Shown here one piece after another: positions 49,866 to 60,358 of a stretch of 64,000 nucleotides of DNA. Both the position numbers and the translations under genes were made by a program. Below the pieces are notes generated by a model that had not been told where the DNA came from, did not search any database, and saw only the letters and a list, made by a program, of their open reading frames with translations. The stretch spans positions 1-64,000 of the forward strand of contig JAIQFO010000016.1 in the NCBI GenBank assembly GCA_020073215.1, in the 5' to 3' direction. Each line of letters starts with the position of its first letter. Position 1 is the stretch's first letter. This stretch comes from Terriglobia bacterium (GTDB lineage: Bacteria > Acidobacteriota > Terriglobia > Terriglobales > Acidobacteriaceae).

Positions 49866-50366
49866 GTGTCTTTTCGAATCCGCCAATTCCGGAAAGCCGA
49901 TTTTGAAACGCTGTGGCAGATTGACCAGGCGTGCTTCGATCCGCAGCTGGCGTACTCGAAACCGGAGATGGCCTTCTATATACGCCGGCCCGGGTCGTTT
50001 ACGCTGGTGGCCGAAGGCGGAGAAGGGAAGGACCGGGGCAACGGCGGCGCGCCTGCGGCTGATCCGATTCTAGGCTTCATCGTGGCCGAGTGCCGGCGCG
50101 GAAATGGACACATCATCACCATCGATGTGATCACGGAGGCGCGGCGATCGGGTGTCGGCTCGGCTTTGCTGCAAGCCGCGGAACAGCAGTTGCTGCGAGC
50201 AGGCGCGGTCGCGGTGGCGCTGGAGACGCCGGTCAATAACGAACCCGCAATTCGCTTCTACAAGCAGAAAGGGTATTTCGTGGAAAAGACGGTCCCGGGA
50301 TACTATTCGAACCAGTTGGACGCTTTGGTGATGACGAAGGAGCTGGCGTGGCCTGTGGCGCGATGA
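49866..50366 (+). CDS. GNAT family N-acetyltransferase
   Basis: This GCN5-type acetyltransferase of 166 residues starts at GTG 49866 (MSFRIRQFRKADFETLWQID). The acetyl-CoA-binding segment is RRSGVGSALLQAAEQQLL, preceded by strand GHIITIDVITEA. The conserved NEPAIRFYKQKGYFV follows, as in RimI-type enzymes. It may acetylate a ribosomal or other protein N-terminus, but RimI identity is not proven. Confidence 0.85.
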   Translation: MSFRIRQFRKADFETLWQIDQACFDPQLAYSKPEMAFYIRRPGSFTLVAEGGEGKDRGNGGAPAADPILGFIVAECRRGNGHIITIDVITEARRSGVGSALLQAAEQQLLRAGAVAVALETPVNNEPAIRFYKQKGYFVEKTVPGYYSNQLDALVMTKELAWPVAR

Positions 50367-50399
50367 GTTGCAGGCCGATATTCCGCCGAGCCGCAGAAA

Positions 50400-50475
50400 G
50401 AATTACGGTTCGTATCAGGGCATCGCTTTAGCGATGCCGAAAATTCCTCAAAATCAGACGCCCCTTTAGGGGCTG
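50400..50475. repeat. GGCATCGC/GCGATGCC plus CCCCTTTAGGGGC hairpins
   Basis: GGCATCGCTTTAGCGATGCC and CGCCCCTTTAGGGGCTGCG both form hairpins. Relatives occur at 3975-4035 (CCCTAAAGGGGC, GTATCGCGAACGCGATACCC) and 63078-63100 (GGCATCGCTGAAGCGATGCC). Confidence 0.65.
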
Positions 50476-50510
50476 CGAGCCGCCCACACAAAGAAGAGGA
50501 AAACGCCTTC

Positions 50511-51326
50511 ATGAAAATTGCGATCCAGGGAGAACTCGGATCTTTCAGCCACGAGGCGGCCGAGGCGATGTTGCCGCGGGCGACGGTGGTGCCGTGTGCG
50601 CGTTCACTCGAAGTCTTCGACCGGGTCACGCGAGGAACGGTGGACGGCGCCGTGATCCCCATCGAAAACTCACTGGCCGGTTCGGTCGCCGAGCACCTGG
50701 ACTTATTGCTGGGACGCGAGGTGCACATCGTGCGCGAGTTTCGCCTGCGCATCGTCCACAATCTGATTGCGCCGCCGGGCGCCAAGCTTCGAGATGTCCG
50801 GCGCGTATTCTCGCATCCCGTGGCGCTCGACCAGTGCCGCGACCTGTTTCGGAAGAATCCGAAGTTGGAGCCGGTACCGTTCTACGACACGGCGGGAAGC
50901 GTGAAACACGTGGTGGCAGAGGGCTTGCGCGATGCGGCGGGCATCGCCAGCCGCCGGGCCGCCAAAGTGTATTCGGGGAAGATCCTCAAGGCCGGAATCG
51001 AGGATGATAAGAAGAACTTCACGCGTTTTTTCTTGATTCGCCGCGGCAAGCCACGGGCGGCGCGCGGGGCGGATAAGACTTCGCTGGCGTTCAGCGTGAA
51101 GAACATTCCGGGTGCGTTGTTTAAGGCGCTCAGCGTGTTCGCGCTGCGCGATATCAGTTTAAGCAAGATCGAGTCCCGACCCATGCGCGGGCGTCCCTGG
51201 GAATACGTGTTCTTCGTGGACCTGCTGCGAGGCGACGATGAAGCCTCGCGCAACGCCTTCCGGCACTTGGGCGAGGTGGCGGAACTGGTGAAGGTGCTGG
51301 GAATCTATCCGGAAAGCCGATCCTAG
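50511..51326 (+). CDS. pheA: Prephenate dehydratase
   Basis: PheA converts prephenate to phenylpyruvate in phenylalanine synthesis. The 271-residue protein has the catalytic domain (about 1-180) with GELGSFSHEAAE, PIENSLAGSVAEHLDLL, and the family TRF motif (NFTRFFLI). A C-terminal ACT domain (about 195-270) contains GALFKALSVFALRDISLSKIESRP, the ESRP motif that mediates phenylalanine inhibition. No chorismate mutase domain is attached. The start is ATG 50511. Confidence 0.93.
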   Translation: MKIAIQGELGSFSHEAAEAMLPRATVVPCARSLEVFDRVTRGTVDGAVIPIENSLAGSVAEHLDLLLGREVHIVREFRLRIVHNLIAPPGAKLRDVRRVFSHPVALDQCRDLFRKNPKLEPVPFYDTAGSVKHVVAEGLRDAAGIASRRAAKVYSGKILKAGIEDDKKNFTRFFLIRRGKPRAARGADKTSLAFSVKNIPGALFKALSVFALRDISLSKIESRPMRGRPWEYVFFVDLLRGDDEASRNAFRHLGEVAELVKVLGIYPESRS

Positions 51327-51456
51327 GGGAGCAGGTCTCGGGAAATCATGTGCTGTTGTTTCGTCACAACCCCGTGTGAGGCACTGCACAGCGGGAACCG
51401 CGCCGTCGTTCTAGCCTGAACTGGGCCGTTCCGGCCCGGAGCCTAGGAGGGCTTGT

Positions 51457-51828
51457 ATGCGTCGGAGGTTTGCTGCGATTGCTATCGTGATGTGCATCTT
51501 CATACTGGGCGTGGTTTCCGCTGCCGAGAACAAGTTTGCCGTTCCGGACACCTATCAGGTGAAGTTTTCCGAGAACGTGCGGTTGGCCGACACGCTGCTG
51601 CCCAAGGGGACCTACGAGGTCCGTCATGTGATGGACGGCTCGAACCATATCATGGTGTTCCGGCAGTTGGGGACGAAGAAGCCGGTTGAGGTACGCGCAA
51701 AGTGCACCCTGGTTCCTCTCGGCGCAAAGGCCACTGAAAGTCAGACGATTTATATCCTGAACGCAGCCAACCAGCGAGTTCTGCAAGAGCTGGTGTTCAA
51801 AGGAGAAGACGCGAAGCACGTCTTTTAG
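51457..51828 (+). CDS. Exported hypothetical protein
   Basis: This 123-residue precursor has a signal peptide (FAAIAIVMCIFILGVVSAAEN) and a small strand-rich domain: VKFSENVRLADTLLPKGTYEVRHVMDG, HIMVFRQLG. The pattern resembles short acidobacterial exported proteins of unknown function. CTAGGAGGGCTTGT precedes ATG 51457. No partner gene. Confidence 0.75.
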   Translation: MRRRFAAIAIVMCIFILGVVSAAENKFAVPDTYQVKFSENVRLADTLLPKGTYEVRHVMDGSNHIMVFRQLGTKKPVEVRAKCTLVPLGAKATESQTIYILNAANQRVLQELVFKGEDAKHVF

Positions 51829-51935
51829 GTAAAGGGGGGAACGAGATAGCGCTGATTTTGGGCGAGGGCTCGCGCCGGGGAGCGTGTCCCTCGGAAGGAG
51901 CAGACCCAGTGGGGGAGCCGAAACCCTTTTGTATC

Positions 51936-51963
51936 TTGCAAAAGGCTAAAAAAGGTCTATAGT
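51936..51963 (+). promoter_or_regulatory. Putative promoter for lon
   Basis: TTGCAA (51936-51941) and TATAGT (51958-51963) are 16 bases apart, 83 bases before the lon start. An imperfect CCTTTT/AAAAGG dyad overlaps the -35. No CIRCE or heat-shock operator is visible. Confidence 0.45.
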
Positions 51964-52046
51964 TCAACAGCCTAGACCGACGGGTCTGCATCTTTTTGCC
52001 AATTCAGTTCATCCAAGGTTGAGTGCAAATGACTCAAGGGAAAAGC

Positions 52047-54458
<2,412 letters not shown>

Positions 54459-54684
54459 AGGCACGTTCCCTGTAGAGACGCGGCTTGCCGAACACACCCG
54501 CAAGAAGACACAGCAGCGTCCTGAGAGCCCATCTCGCCTCCGTTTGGTATCGACAAATTGTGGGCGTACCCCTGTGGAGAGCAGGCTCTCTGGGGAGAAA
54601 ATCGAGCCTGCAACGGCAGACAGTCTTCCTCGCTTAGGAATTCTTGTCAATAGAAATCATGTGCAGAAAGCTGCTGTCGTTGTC

Positions 54685-55497
54685 CTACTCCGCAACACCC
54701 ACCGCATAAGGGTGGTCCGCCTGACAGTAGTGGCACATCCGGAATCCACCCGCCTTGAGCTCCGCTTCGATCTCTTCTTTGGCGAAACAGTGGTGATAAC
54801 CGCGGCTGGTCACGTGGTCGCCGGGTTCCAAGGGCTCCGCGCGCCGGCCCCGTAGAGATCGAAGCCACTTCGCGAGCCGGAAGACTCTGGCCGCATCGGG
54901 CGACGCTCCCTCTTCGACCCAGAACGAGACCAGGAGGGGGGCCCCGGGCGGTACCGAAGAGCGGAGCTTTCGAAGAAATGCGATCCGGCGCGCTCTCCCG
55001 GGAATTTGCATGTACGCCGTCCACCCAACGATAAGGCCGTCGTGCGGCGTCAATTCCCCGGGCACCTCATTCGGCGAACAGAGCACGACCTTTGTGGCGA
55101 TGCCTAGCCGCTGCAAAAGCCATTGGCTGGCTTCGACGAGGCGCGGAGTGCAGTCAAAGCCATCCGCCTGGAATCCAAGGTTGTGGAGGGCGATCATTTC
55201 CCGGCCACCACCGCAAGCGGCGACCAGAATCTGTGAGCTTGGTCGGAAGAAACGGTCGATGGCCTCCCGCTCCCAGGGAAAAAGACCAGACTGGTTGTGT
55301 TCCCGGCCGCCGTACAAGTGGCTCTGCTGATAACTTCGGATGGTTACAGCGGTCAGATCATCCGGGTCGAGACAGCCGAGCCAGAAGCCCTCGTGCAGGA
55401 TGCCAAGCAGCCGTACCCATCGCTGGAGCCAGCGATCGAGCCATAAGTACAACCGGATGCGTAAGCGAGGTGCTGGTATTTCCTTCGTGTTTCCCAT
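54685..55497 (-). CDS. SAM-dependent methyltransferase (class I)
   Basis: This 270-residue protein contains a Rossmann-type methyltransferase core. The SAM-binding motif is ILVAACGGGREMIALHNLGF, followed by DGFDCTPRLVEASQWLL and LIVGWTAYMQIP. The N-terminus has amphipathic, Trp-rich helices (LYLWLDRWLQRWVRLLGILHEG) that might touch membrane. The substrate is unknown. The ATG overlaps the stop of the upstream SnoaL-like gene as TAATG, so both are translated from one message. Confidence 0.83.
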   Translation of the reverse strand: MGNTKEIPAPRLRIRLYLWLDRWLQRWVRLLGILHEGFWLGCLDPDDLTAVTIRSYQQSHLYGGREHNQSGLFPWEREAIDRFFRPSSQILVAACGGGREMIALHNLGFQADGFDCTPRLVEASQWLLQRLGIATKVVLCSPNEVPGELTPHDGLIVGWTAYMQIPGRARRIAFLRKLRSSVPPGAPLLVSFWVEEGASPDAARVFRLAKWLRSLRGRRAEPLEPGDHVTSRGYHHCFAKEEIEAELKAGGFRMCHYCQADHPYAVGVAE

Positions 55498-55955
55498 TAC
55501 TGGTTGGCGACGCGAAGGCTGTAGTGCGATGCGATCACTTGCCACCTGCCGTTCAGGTTCATCCAAACATCGGTAAAACGATCGCGGTATTCGTAAGGTT
55601 TACTCTTCTCGGCGCCCTTTTCGTGGTAGGCTCCCGTGACCACAGCGGTATTGCCGTGCATGCGAACTTGAAGCTCCGACATTTCTGAAATCTCCACGCG
55701 CACGGCGGAGTCTCCGTTGTGAGCGATGTATCCAGGTTTGCTGAACGTGCTTCCATCCTCCACAGTGATGATGAAATCGTCAGCCAGCAGAGAATTCATG
55801 CCTGCGATATCTCCTCGCTTATAAACGTCATTCCATTTCTTCTCGAGTGCAAGAACTTTCGCTGCAGCCGGATTGCGCTCATTTTGTGCAACCGCAAAAT
55901 CCAAAGCCCAAACTGCAAGCGATGCCAGGACAAGAAGCGAAACCTTGATTTTCAT
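55497..55955 (-). CDS. Exported SnoaL/DUF4440-like protein
   Basis: The 152-residue precursor has a signal peptide (MKIKVSLLVLASLAVWALDFAVAQ). An NTF2-fold domain follows, beginning KVLALEKKWNDVYKRGDIAGMNSLLADDFI and ending RFTDVWMNLNGRWQVIASHYSL, the usual DUF4440 end. ATG 55955 follows a GGGGGATC site. Its stop overlaps the methyltransferase start. The protein at 31649-32122 has the same fold. Confidence 0.82.
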   Translation of the reverse strand: MKIKVSLLVLASLAVWALDFAVAQNERNPAAAKVLALEKKWNDVYKRGDIAGMNSLLADDFIITVEDGSTFSKPGYIAHNGDSAVRVEISEMSELQVRMHGNTAVVTGAYHEKGAEKSKPYEYRDRFTDVWMNLNGRWQVIASHYSLRVANQ

Positions 55956-56146
55956 GCGCTGATCCCCCGGAATCTTCCTCCTTGAGCCAACGAGTGTACA
56001 CCGATTTTCCCCGGCCGCCATGGGTGCAACTAGAAGATCGCTGAGAATCGCGAAGGCGACTCAAGGTTTCAATAGACCCCTTTCGCTAACAACCAGATCG
56101 AGGCGTGCAAAGGCGGAATTTCAAGAGTTACCGCCTGGTTCCGTTT

Positions 56147-57004
56147 CTAAACGAAGACGACGGTCTTGTTCTGGTAGACCAGGATGCGGTTTTCCAGATG
56201 CCAGCGCACGGCGCGCGAGAGCACGATCCTCTCCAAGTCGCGGCCTTTGCCCACCATGTCCTCGACCGTGTCGCGATGGGATACGCGCACCACGTCTTGC
56301 TCGATGATCGGTCCTTCGTCCAGAGCGGTGGTGACGTAATGACTGGTGGCCCCGATCAGCTTCACGCCACGTTCGAAGGCTTGATGGTAGGGTTTCGCCC
56401 CAATGAAAGCAGGAAGAAAAGAATGGTGGATATTGATCATGCGCAACAGGTACTGGGCGACGAAATGCGGTCCCAGGATCTGCATGTAGCGCGCGAGCAC
56501 GATCAGGTCCACGTCCTGCCCGAGTAACTCCAGCATTTCCCGCTCGGACTCGCGCTTGTCTTTGGGGTTAGTCAGCAGATGGAAGGGGACGCGATAAAAG
56601 TCGGCCATCGGCTTGGCGGTGGGGTGATTGCTGATGATCATGACAATGTCGCAAGCCAGTTCGCCGGTGCTGTGCCGAAACAGCAGGTCCGCCAGACAGT
56701 GCTGATAGGCGGAAACCAGGATGGCGACCTTGGGGCGGTAGTCCGTCAATGCCAGGTGGTACTTGATGTGGAAAGGTTCGGCCAGCGGCTTGAAGTAGTG
56801 ATCGAAGTCGGAAATTGGAATATCGAACCCTTCCAGATCCCATTCCAGCCTCGATAGGAACAAGTCGCGGCCGCTGTCCAGATGGTCGTCGCTGTGCAAG
56901 AGGCTGCCGTTGTGCGCCACCAGGAACTCGGAGATAGCCGCCACCACGCCTTTGCGAGCGAGGGGCATGGGTGTACTCAGAAGCAGGACGGCGGTGTTCT
57001 TCAT
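56147..57004 (-). CDS. purU: Formyltetrahydrofolate deformylase
   Basis: PurU hydrolyses 10-formyl-THF to THF and formate, balancing one-carbon pools and feeding PurT. The C-terminal formyltransferase-fold domain shows INIHHSFLPAFIGAKPYHQAFERGVKLIGATSHYVT and DEGPIIEQDVVRV, with the catalytic Asn/His/Asp pattern. The N-terminal ACT domain is atypical: the usual CPDRxG is replaced by STPMPLARKG. Length is about 285 residues, normal for PurU. ATG 57004 is chosen over an upstream start. Confidence 0.9.
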   Translation of the reverse strand: MKNTAVLLLSTPMPLARKGVVAAISEFLVAHNGSLLHSDDHLDSGRDLFLSRLEWDLEGFDIPISDFDHYFKPLAEPFHIKYHLALTDYRPKVAILVSAYQHCLADLLFRHSTGELACDIVMIISNHPTAKPMADFYRVPFHLLTNPKDKRESEREMLELLGQDVDLIVLARYMQILGPHFVAQYLLRMINIHHSFLPAFIGAKPYHQAFERGVKLIGATSHYVTTALDEGPIIEQDVVRVSHRDTVEDMVGKGRDLERIVLSRAVRWHLENRILVYQNKTVVFV

Positions 57005-57142
57005 TTTCCGCCCATGATACTCCACGGACTTGGGTGCGAAATACAACCGGAAGGGGTGTTTGCGCTCACGACCAGGCCCATGAGCGCAACCGGGATGTTA
57101 CAACCACAACTCTTCGGAGGGGGCCAAAGATTAACCCGCGTC

Positions 57143-57171
57143 TTGACAGTAGTCGTTATAACGACTACCAT
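57143..57171 (+). promoter_or_regulatory. Promoter with 20-bp palindromic MarR operator
   Basis: TTGACA (57143-57148) and a weak TACCAT (57166-57171) are 17 bases apart. The spacer is a perfect 20-base palindrome, GTAGTCGTTATAACGACTAC (57149-57168). A MarR dimer bound there would block the promoter of its own gene at 57180. Confidence 0.7.
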
Positions 57172-57179
57172 TACAACAG

Positions 57180-57641
57180 ATGAAGAGCGCGGTTCCATCC
57201 CGGAGCAAACGACGGCCCGCCTGTCCAGAGGAGGCCGCGTTCCTCGACCTGTTGCGTACGACTGACATCCTGTCCCGCCGCCTAGTCGCGGTTCTCAAGG
57301 CCGGGGACCTGTCGGCCAACCAGTACAACGTGCTGCGCATCTTGCGCGGGTCGCCGGAGGGTCTTCCCTGTGGCGAGATCGCCAGTTGCATGATTACCCG
57401 CGATCCCGATATCACCCGCCTGCTCGACCGCCTCGAAAAGCGCGGCCTGATCTCCCGTTGCCGTGAGAACGAGGACCGGAGAATGGTGATGGCCCGGATC
57501 ACGCCCGATGGCCTCAAGCTTCTGGCGCGTCTCGATCAGCCGGTAGAAGAAGCCCACCGCAAGCAACTGGGCCACCTGGGGAGGGAAAGCCTTCGGGCGC
57601 TGACCGAACTCCTGCAGGCCGCCCGCAGCGCCGTGACCTGA
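57180..57641 (+). CDS. MarR family transcriptional regulator
   Basis: The 153-residue winged-helix regulator has the MarR core: LSANQYNVLRILRGSPEGLPCGEIASCM, ITRLLDRLEKRGLISRCRENEDRRMVMARITPDGLKLL. ATG 57180 lies nine bases after a palindromic operator/promoter. It heads a MarR-YceI-pirin gene run. A redox or phenolic signal is typical for MarR members in such contexts, but no sensing Cys stands out beyond PCGE and ISRC. Autorepression is inferred from the operator. Confidence 0.88.
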   Translation: MKSAVPSRSKRRPACPEEAAFLDLLRTTDILSRRLVAVLKAGDLSANQYNVLRILRGSPEGLPCGEIASCMITRDPDITRLLDRLEKRGLISRCRENEDRRMVMARITPDGLKLLARLDQPVEEAHRKQLGHLGRESLRALTELLQAARSAVT

Positions 57642-57654
57642 GTTTTTGGCCCAT

Positions 57655-57690
57655 ATATCCGTTGCAACGAATATCGTCGTAACGCATCTA
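57655..57690 (+). promoter_or_regulatory. Second MarR-type operator region before yceI
   Basis: TATCCGTTGCAACGAATA (57656-57673, with the CGTTGCAACG palindrome at 57660-57669) and a nearby half-site TCGTCGTAACG resemble the CGTTATAACG centre of the first operator. Confidence 0.5.
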
Positions 57691-57716
57691 AGGGAAGAGG
57701 AGGAAAAAGAACCACT

Positions 57717-58274
57717 ATGAGCACACTGGCTACACCGCAAACTTCCACCACCACCTGGAACATCGACCCGGTTCACTCCGTGGCCGAGTTCAAGGTCAAG
57801 CACATGATGATCTCGAACGTAAAAGGCCAATTCTCCAAGCTTACGGGAGCGCTGACGCTGGACGAATCCAACCTGGCCAACTCCCATGTCGTGGCCTCGG
57901 TCGAAGCGGCCTCGATCGAGACGCGCGACCCCCAGCGCGACGCCCACCTGAAGAGCGCTGACTTCTTCGATGTCGAGAAGTTCCCCACTCTGTCTTTCCA
58001 ATCCACGGGCATTACCCTTGTCCGCGACGGAGAACTGGCCGTCGAGGGCAACTTGACCATCCACGGGGTTACGCGCAAGGTGCGATTTACCGTGGAAGGG
58101 CCAACTCCGCCCACCAAAGATCCCTGGGGCAACACTCGGGTTGGAGTCTCAGCGACCACAAAAATCAACCGCAAGGACTTCGGCCTGACCTGGAACGCGG
58201 CGCTCGAGACCGGTGGTATTCTCGTCGGCGACGAAGTGACCATCACCCTGGAGGTCGAGTTCCTGAAGGCCTAA
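57717..58274 (+). CDS. YceI family protein
   Basis: This 185-residue protein has the YceI lipocalin-like fold: WNIDPVHSVAEFKVKHMMISNVKGQFSKLTG, SADFFDVEKFPTLSFQSTGI, LTIHGVTRKVRF and GVSATTKINRKDFGLTWN. Family members bind isoprenoids such as polyprenyl quinone precursors; many are periplasmic, but no signal peptide is present here, so this copy is probably cytoplasmic. GAGGAGGAAAAAGAACC precedes ATG 57717. It lies in the MarR-pirin operon, which suggests redox or quinone stress. Confidence 0.9.
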   Translation: MSTLATPQTSTTTWNIDPVHSVAEFKVKHMMISNVKGQFSKLTGALTLDESNLANSHVVASVEAASIETRDPQRDAHLKSADFFDVEKFPTLSFQSTGITLVRDGELAVEGNLTIHGVTRKVRFTVEGPTPPTKDPWGNTRVGVSATTKINRKDFGLTWNAALETGGILVGDEVTITLEVEFLKA

Positions 58275-58332
58275 CCGAATCGCCGCGCGGCACGGGTCGA
58301 GCCGACGCGCAGCGCAGAAAAGAGGAAGACTT

Positions 58333-59238
58333 ATGTCACTACGCCCAGTAAGACAGATCATTCAACCGAAGCCGACCGTTGAGGGCGCGGGCGTGAAACT
58401 GCAACGCGCCTTCGGGTTCGGTAAGACGAAGGATTTCGATCCTTTTCTTCTGCTGGATGATTTTCGCAACGACAATCCGGCAGATTATCTGGCGGGATTT
58501 CCCTGGCATCCCCACCGCGGCATTGAGACGATCACCTATGTGCTGGCCGGTACGGTCGAACACGGCGACAGCCTGGGCAACCAGGGCAAGATGACCGCCG
58601 GCGACGTGCAATGGATGACCGCCGGCAGCGGAATCCTGCACCAGGAGATGCCGAAAGGCGACAAGCAGGGGCGCATGCACGGCTTCCAGTTGTGGGCCAA
58701 CTTGCCCGCAGCCTTGAAGATGACCGACCCACGGTATCAGGACATCCCAGCGAGTGCGATCCCCGAGGTTACCGACGACGACGGCACCCGCGTCCGCATC
58801 ATCTGCGGCGAGTTCTGGGGTAAGAAGGGACCGGTGGAAGGCGTGGCCGCTGATCCGAATTACCTCGATATCTCAGTTGCTCCAGGTCAGCGCAAGCGGC
58901 TCAAGGTTGAGACCACGCGCAACGCGTTTGCCTACGTGTTCGCTGGCTCTGGCACGTTCCGCGATGCGTCGGATCCCCGCGCCGTCCTGACCGAGCAGGT
59001 CGCGAAACCGGACGCGCCGCCCATTTACGACGTCGGCAATCACTCGCTGGTGCTGTTCGACCGCGGCGACGAAATCACCGTCCAGGCTGGCGACGAGGGT
59101 ATCCGTTTTCTGCTGGTATCGGGCAGGCCGATCGAGGAGCCGGTTGCCTGGTACGGCCCGATCGTAATGAACACGCAGGAGCAGCTGCGCCAAGCGATGG
59201 CCGAGCTGCAAACCGGCGCCTTTATCAAACATCGCTGA
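58333..59238 (+). CDS. Pirin family protein
   Basis: Pirin is a bicupin iron protein; some members have quercetinase activity. The 301-residue protein shows the N-terminal metal cupin: FPWHPHRGIETITYVLAGTVEHGDSLGNQG, where the His residues and Glu bind iron. TAGSGILHQEMP and LQLWANLP-like sequence follow. The C-terminal cupin includes FAYVFAGSGTF and PIEEPVAWYGPIVMNT. The gene follows yceI by 58 bases in the MarR-controlled run. Confidence 0.92.
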   Translation: MSLRPVRQIIQPKPTVEGAGVKLQRAFGFGKTKDFDPFLLLDDFRNDNPADYLAGFPWHPHRGIETITYVLAGTVEHGDSLGNQGKMTAGDVQWMTAGSGILHQEMPKGDKQGRMHGFQLWANLPAALKMTDPRYQDIPASAIPEVTDDDGTRVRIICGEFWGKKGPVEGVAADPNYLDISVAPGQRKRLKVETTRNAFAYVFAGSGTFRDASDPRAVLTEQVAKPDAPPIYDVGNHSLVLFDRGDEITVQAGDEGIRFLLVSGRPIEEPVAWYGPIVMNTQEQLRQAMAELQTGAFIKHR

Positions 59239-59327
59239 ATCACCGCCTGAAGCGAGGCCCTGCGCAGGTCGGCTATGCAGGGCTAATCTTTAAGGTTGGA
59301 CGGAACGTATCTCTTGGGAGCCAGACT

Positions 59328-60236
59328 ATGCTGCACCCTACTGCCGATCAACCGGAATGCTGGCCCACGCTGCCGCTGGATTCATGGAAGGAGACGTACT
59401 CCACGCTCCATATGTGGACCCAGATGGTGGGTAAGGTCCGGCTGCGTCTGACGCCGCTTATCAATCACTGGTGGAATGTCCCGATGTATGTAATGGCTCG
59501 AGGCCTGACCACATCTCGAATCCCGTATGGACAAAGAGCATTCGAGCTCTGGTTTGACTTCATACGACACCAGCTTGTGCTCGAAACAAGCGATGGAATA
59601 CGGAAGACACTCCCGCTGGCGCCTCGCTCCGTGGCCGAGTTCTATGCGGAATTCATGGAAATGCTTCGATCGGCGGGGATCGAAGTCGCAATCTGGCGAA
59701 TGCCGGTCGAAATCCCCAATCCGATTCCCTTCGACCAGGATCACGTGCATCGCTCGTACGATCCTGCGGCGGTTGAGAGACTCTGGCGGATTCTGTTGTC
59801 GGTGGACGCCGTCTTCAGCCAATTCAGGTCGGGATTCATTGGCAAATGCAGTCCGGTGCATTTCTTCTGGGGAAGCTTCGATCTTGCGGTTACCCGGTTC
59901 TCCGGTCGCCGAGCTCCGGAGCGCCCGGGTGCGGACGCGATGACACGAGAAGCGTATTCCCACGAAGTCAGTAGTGTTGGTTTTTGGCCTGGCAGTGGCG
60001 ATGTCAAAGATGCAGCCTTCTATTCGTACACAGTCCCCGAGCCGCAGGGATTCAAAGACGCCCCGGTCCGGCCCGATGCCGCCCACTATGAGAAGCAGCT
60101 TGGTGAGTTCCTCCTGATGTACGAGGATGTGCGCAAGGCCGAATCGCCCACCACTGCATTACTCGAGTTTTGCCAAAGCACATACGAGGCTGGGGCAAGG
60201 CTCGGCAATTGGGACCGCGATGCGCTTGAGAGGTAG
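59328..60236 (+). CDS. DUF5996 family protein
   Basis: The 302-residue cytoplasmic protein has the look of DUF5996: WPTLPLDSWKETYSTLHMWTQMVGKVRLR at the start, HWWNVPMYVMARGLTTSRIPYG, FELWFDFIRHQLVLETSDG, and SPVHFFWGSFDLAVTRFSGRRAP. No enzymatic motif is known. It follows pirin by about 90 bases and could be read from the same operon, but I see no coupling. Function unknown. Confidence 0.8.
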   Translation: MLHPTADQPECWPTLPLDSWKETYSTLHMWTQMVGKVRLRLTPLINHWWNVPMYVMARGLTTSRIPYGQRAFELWFDFIRHQLVLETSDGIRKTLPLAPRSVAEFYAEFMEMLRSAGIEVAIWRMPVEIPNPIPFDQDHVHRSYDPAAVERLWRILLSVDAVFSQFRSGFIGKCSPVHFFWGSFDLAVTRFSGRRAPERPGADAMTREAYSHEVSSVGFWPGSGDVKDAAFYSYTVPEPQGFKDAPVRPDAAHYEKQLGEFLLMYEDVRKAESPTTALLEFCQSTYEAGARLGNWDRDALER

Positions 60237-60358
60237 TCTTCCCAGATCTTCCAAGTCCTCCCGAAGCAGGTTCTGCTGACAGGCGAAAGCTGACAGCTGC
60301 TTCTAGAAGAATCCGCGCAAAGAGGCGACAATGGTTCCCGTCAACCGAAGGAGCTACC

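Noticed and set aside
49689..49886. N-terminal extension of the minus-strand membrane protein
   Set aside because: The extension reads through a family B hairpin, and the remainder would put a long basic stretch before the membrane helix.
50303..50785. Minus-strand open frame over the end of the acetyltransferase and start of pheA
   Set aside because: It is antisense to two well-supported genes, and part of it is repeat sequence.
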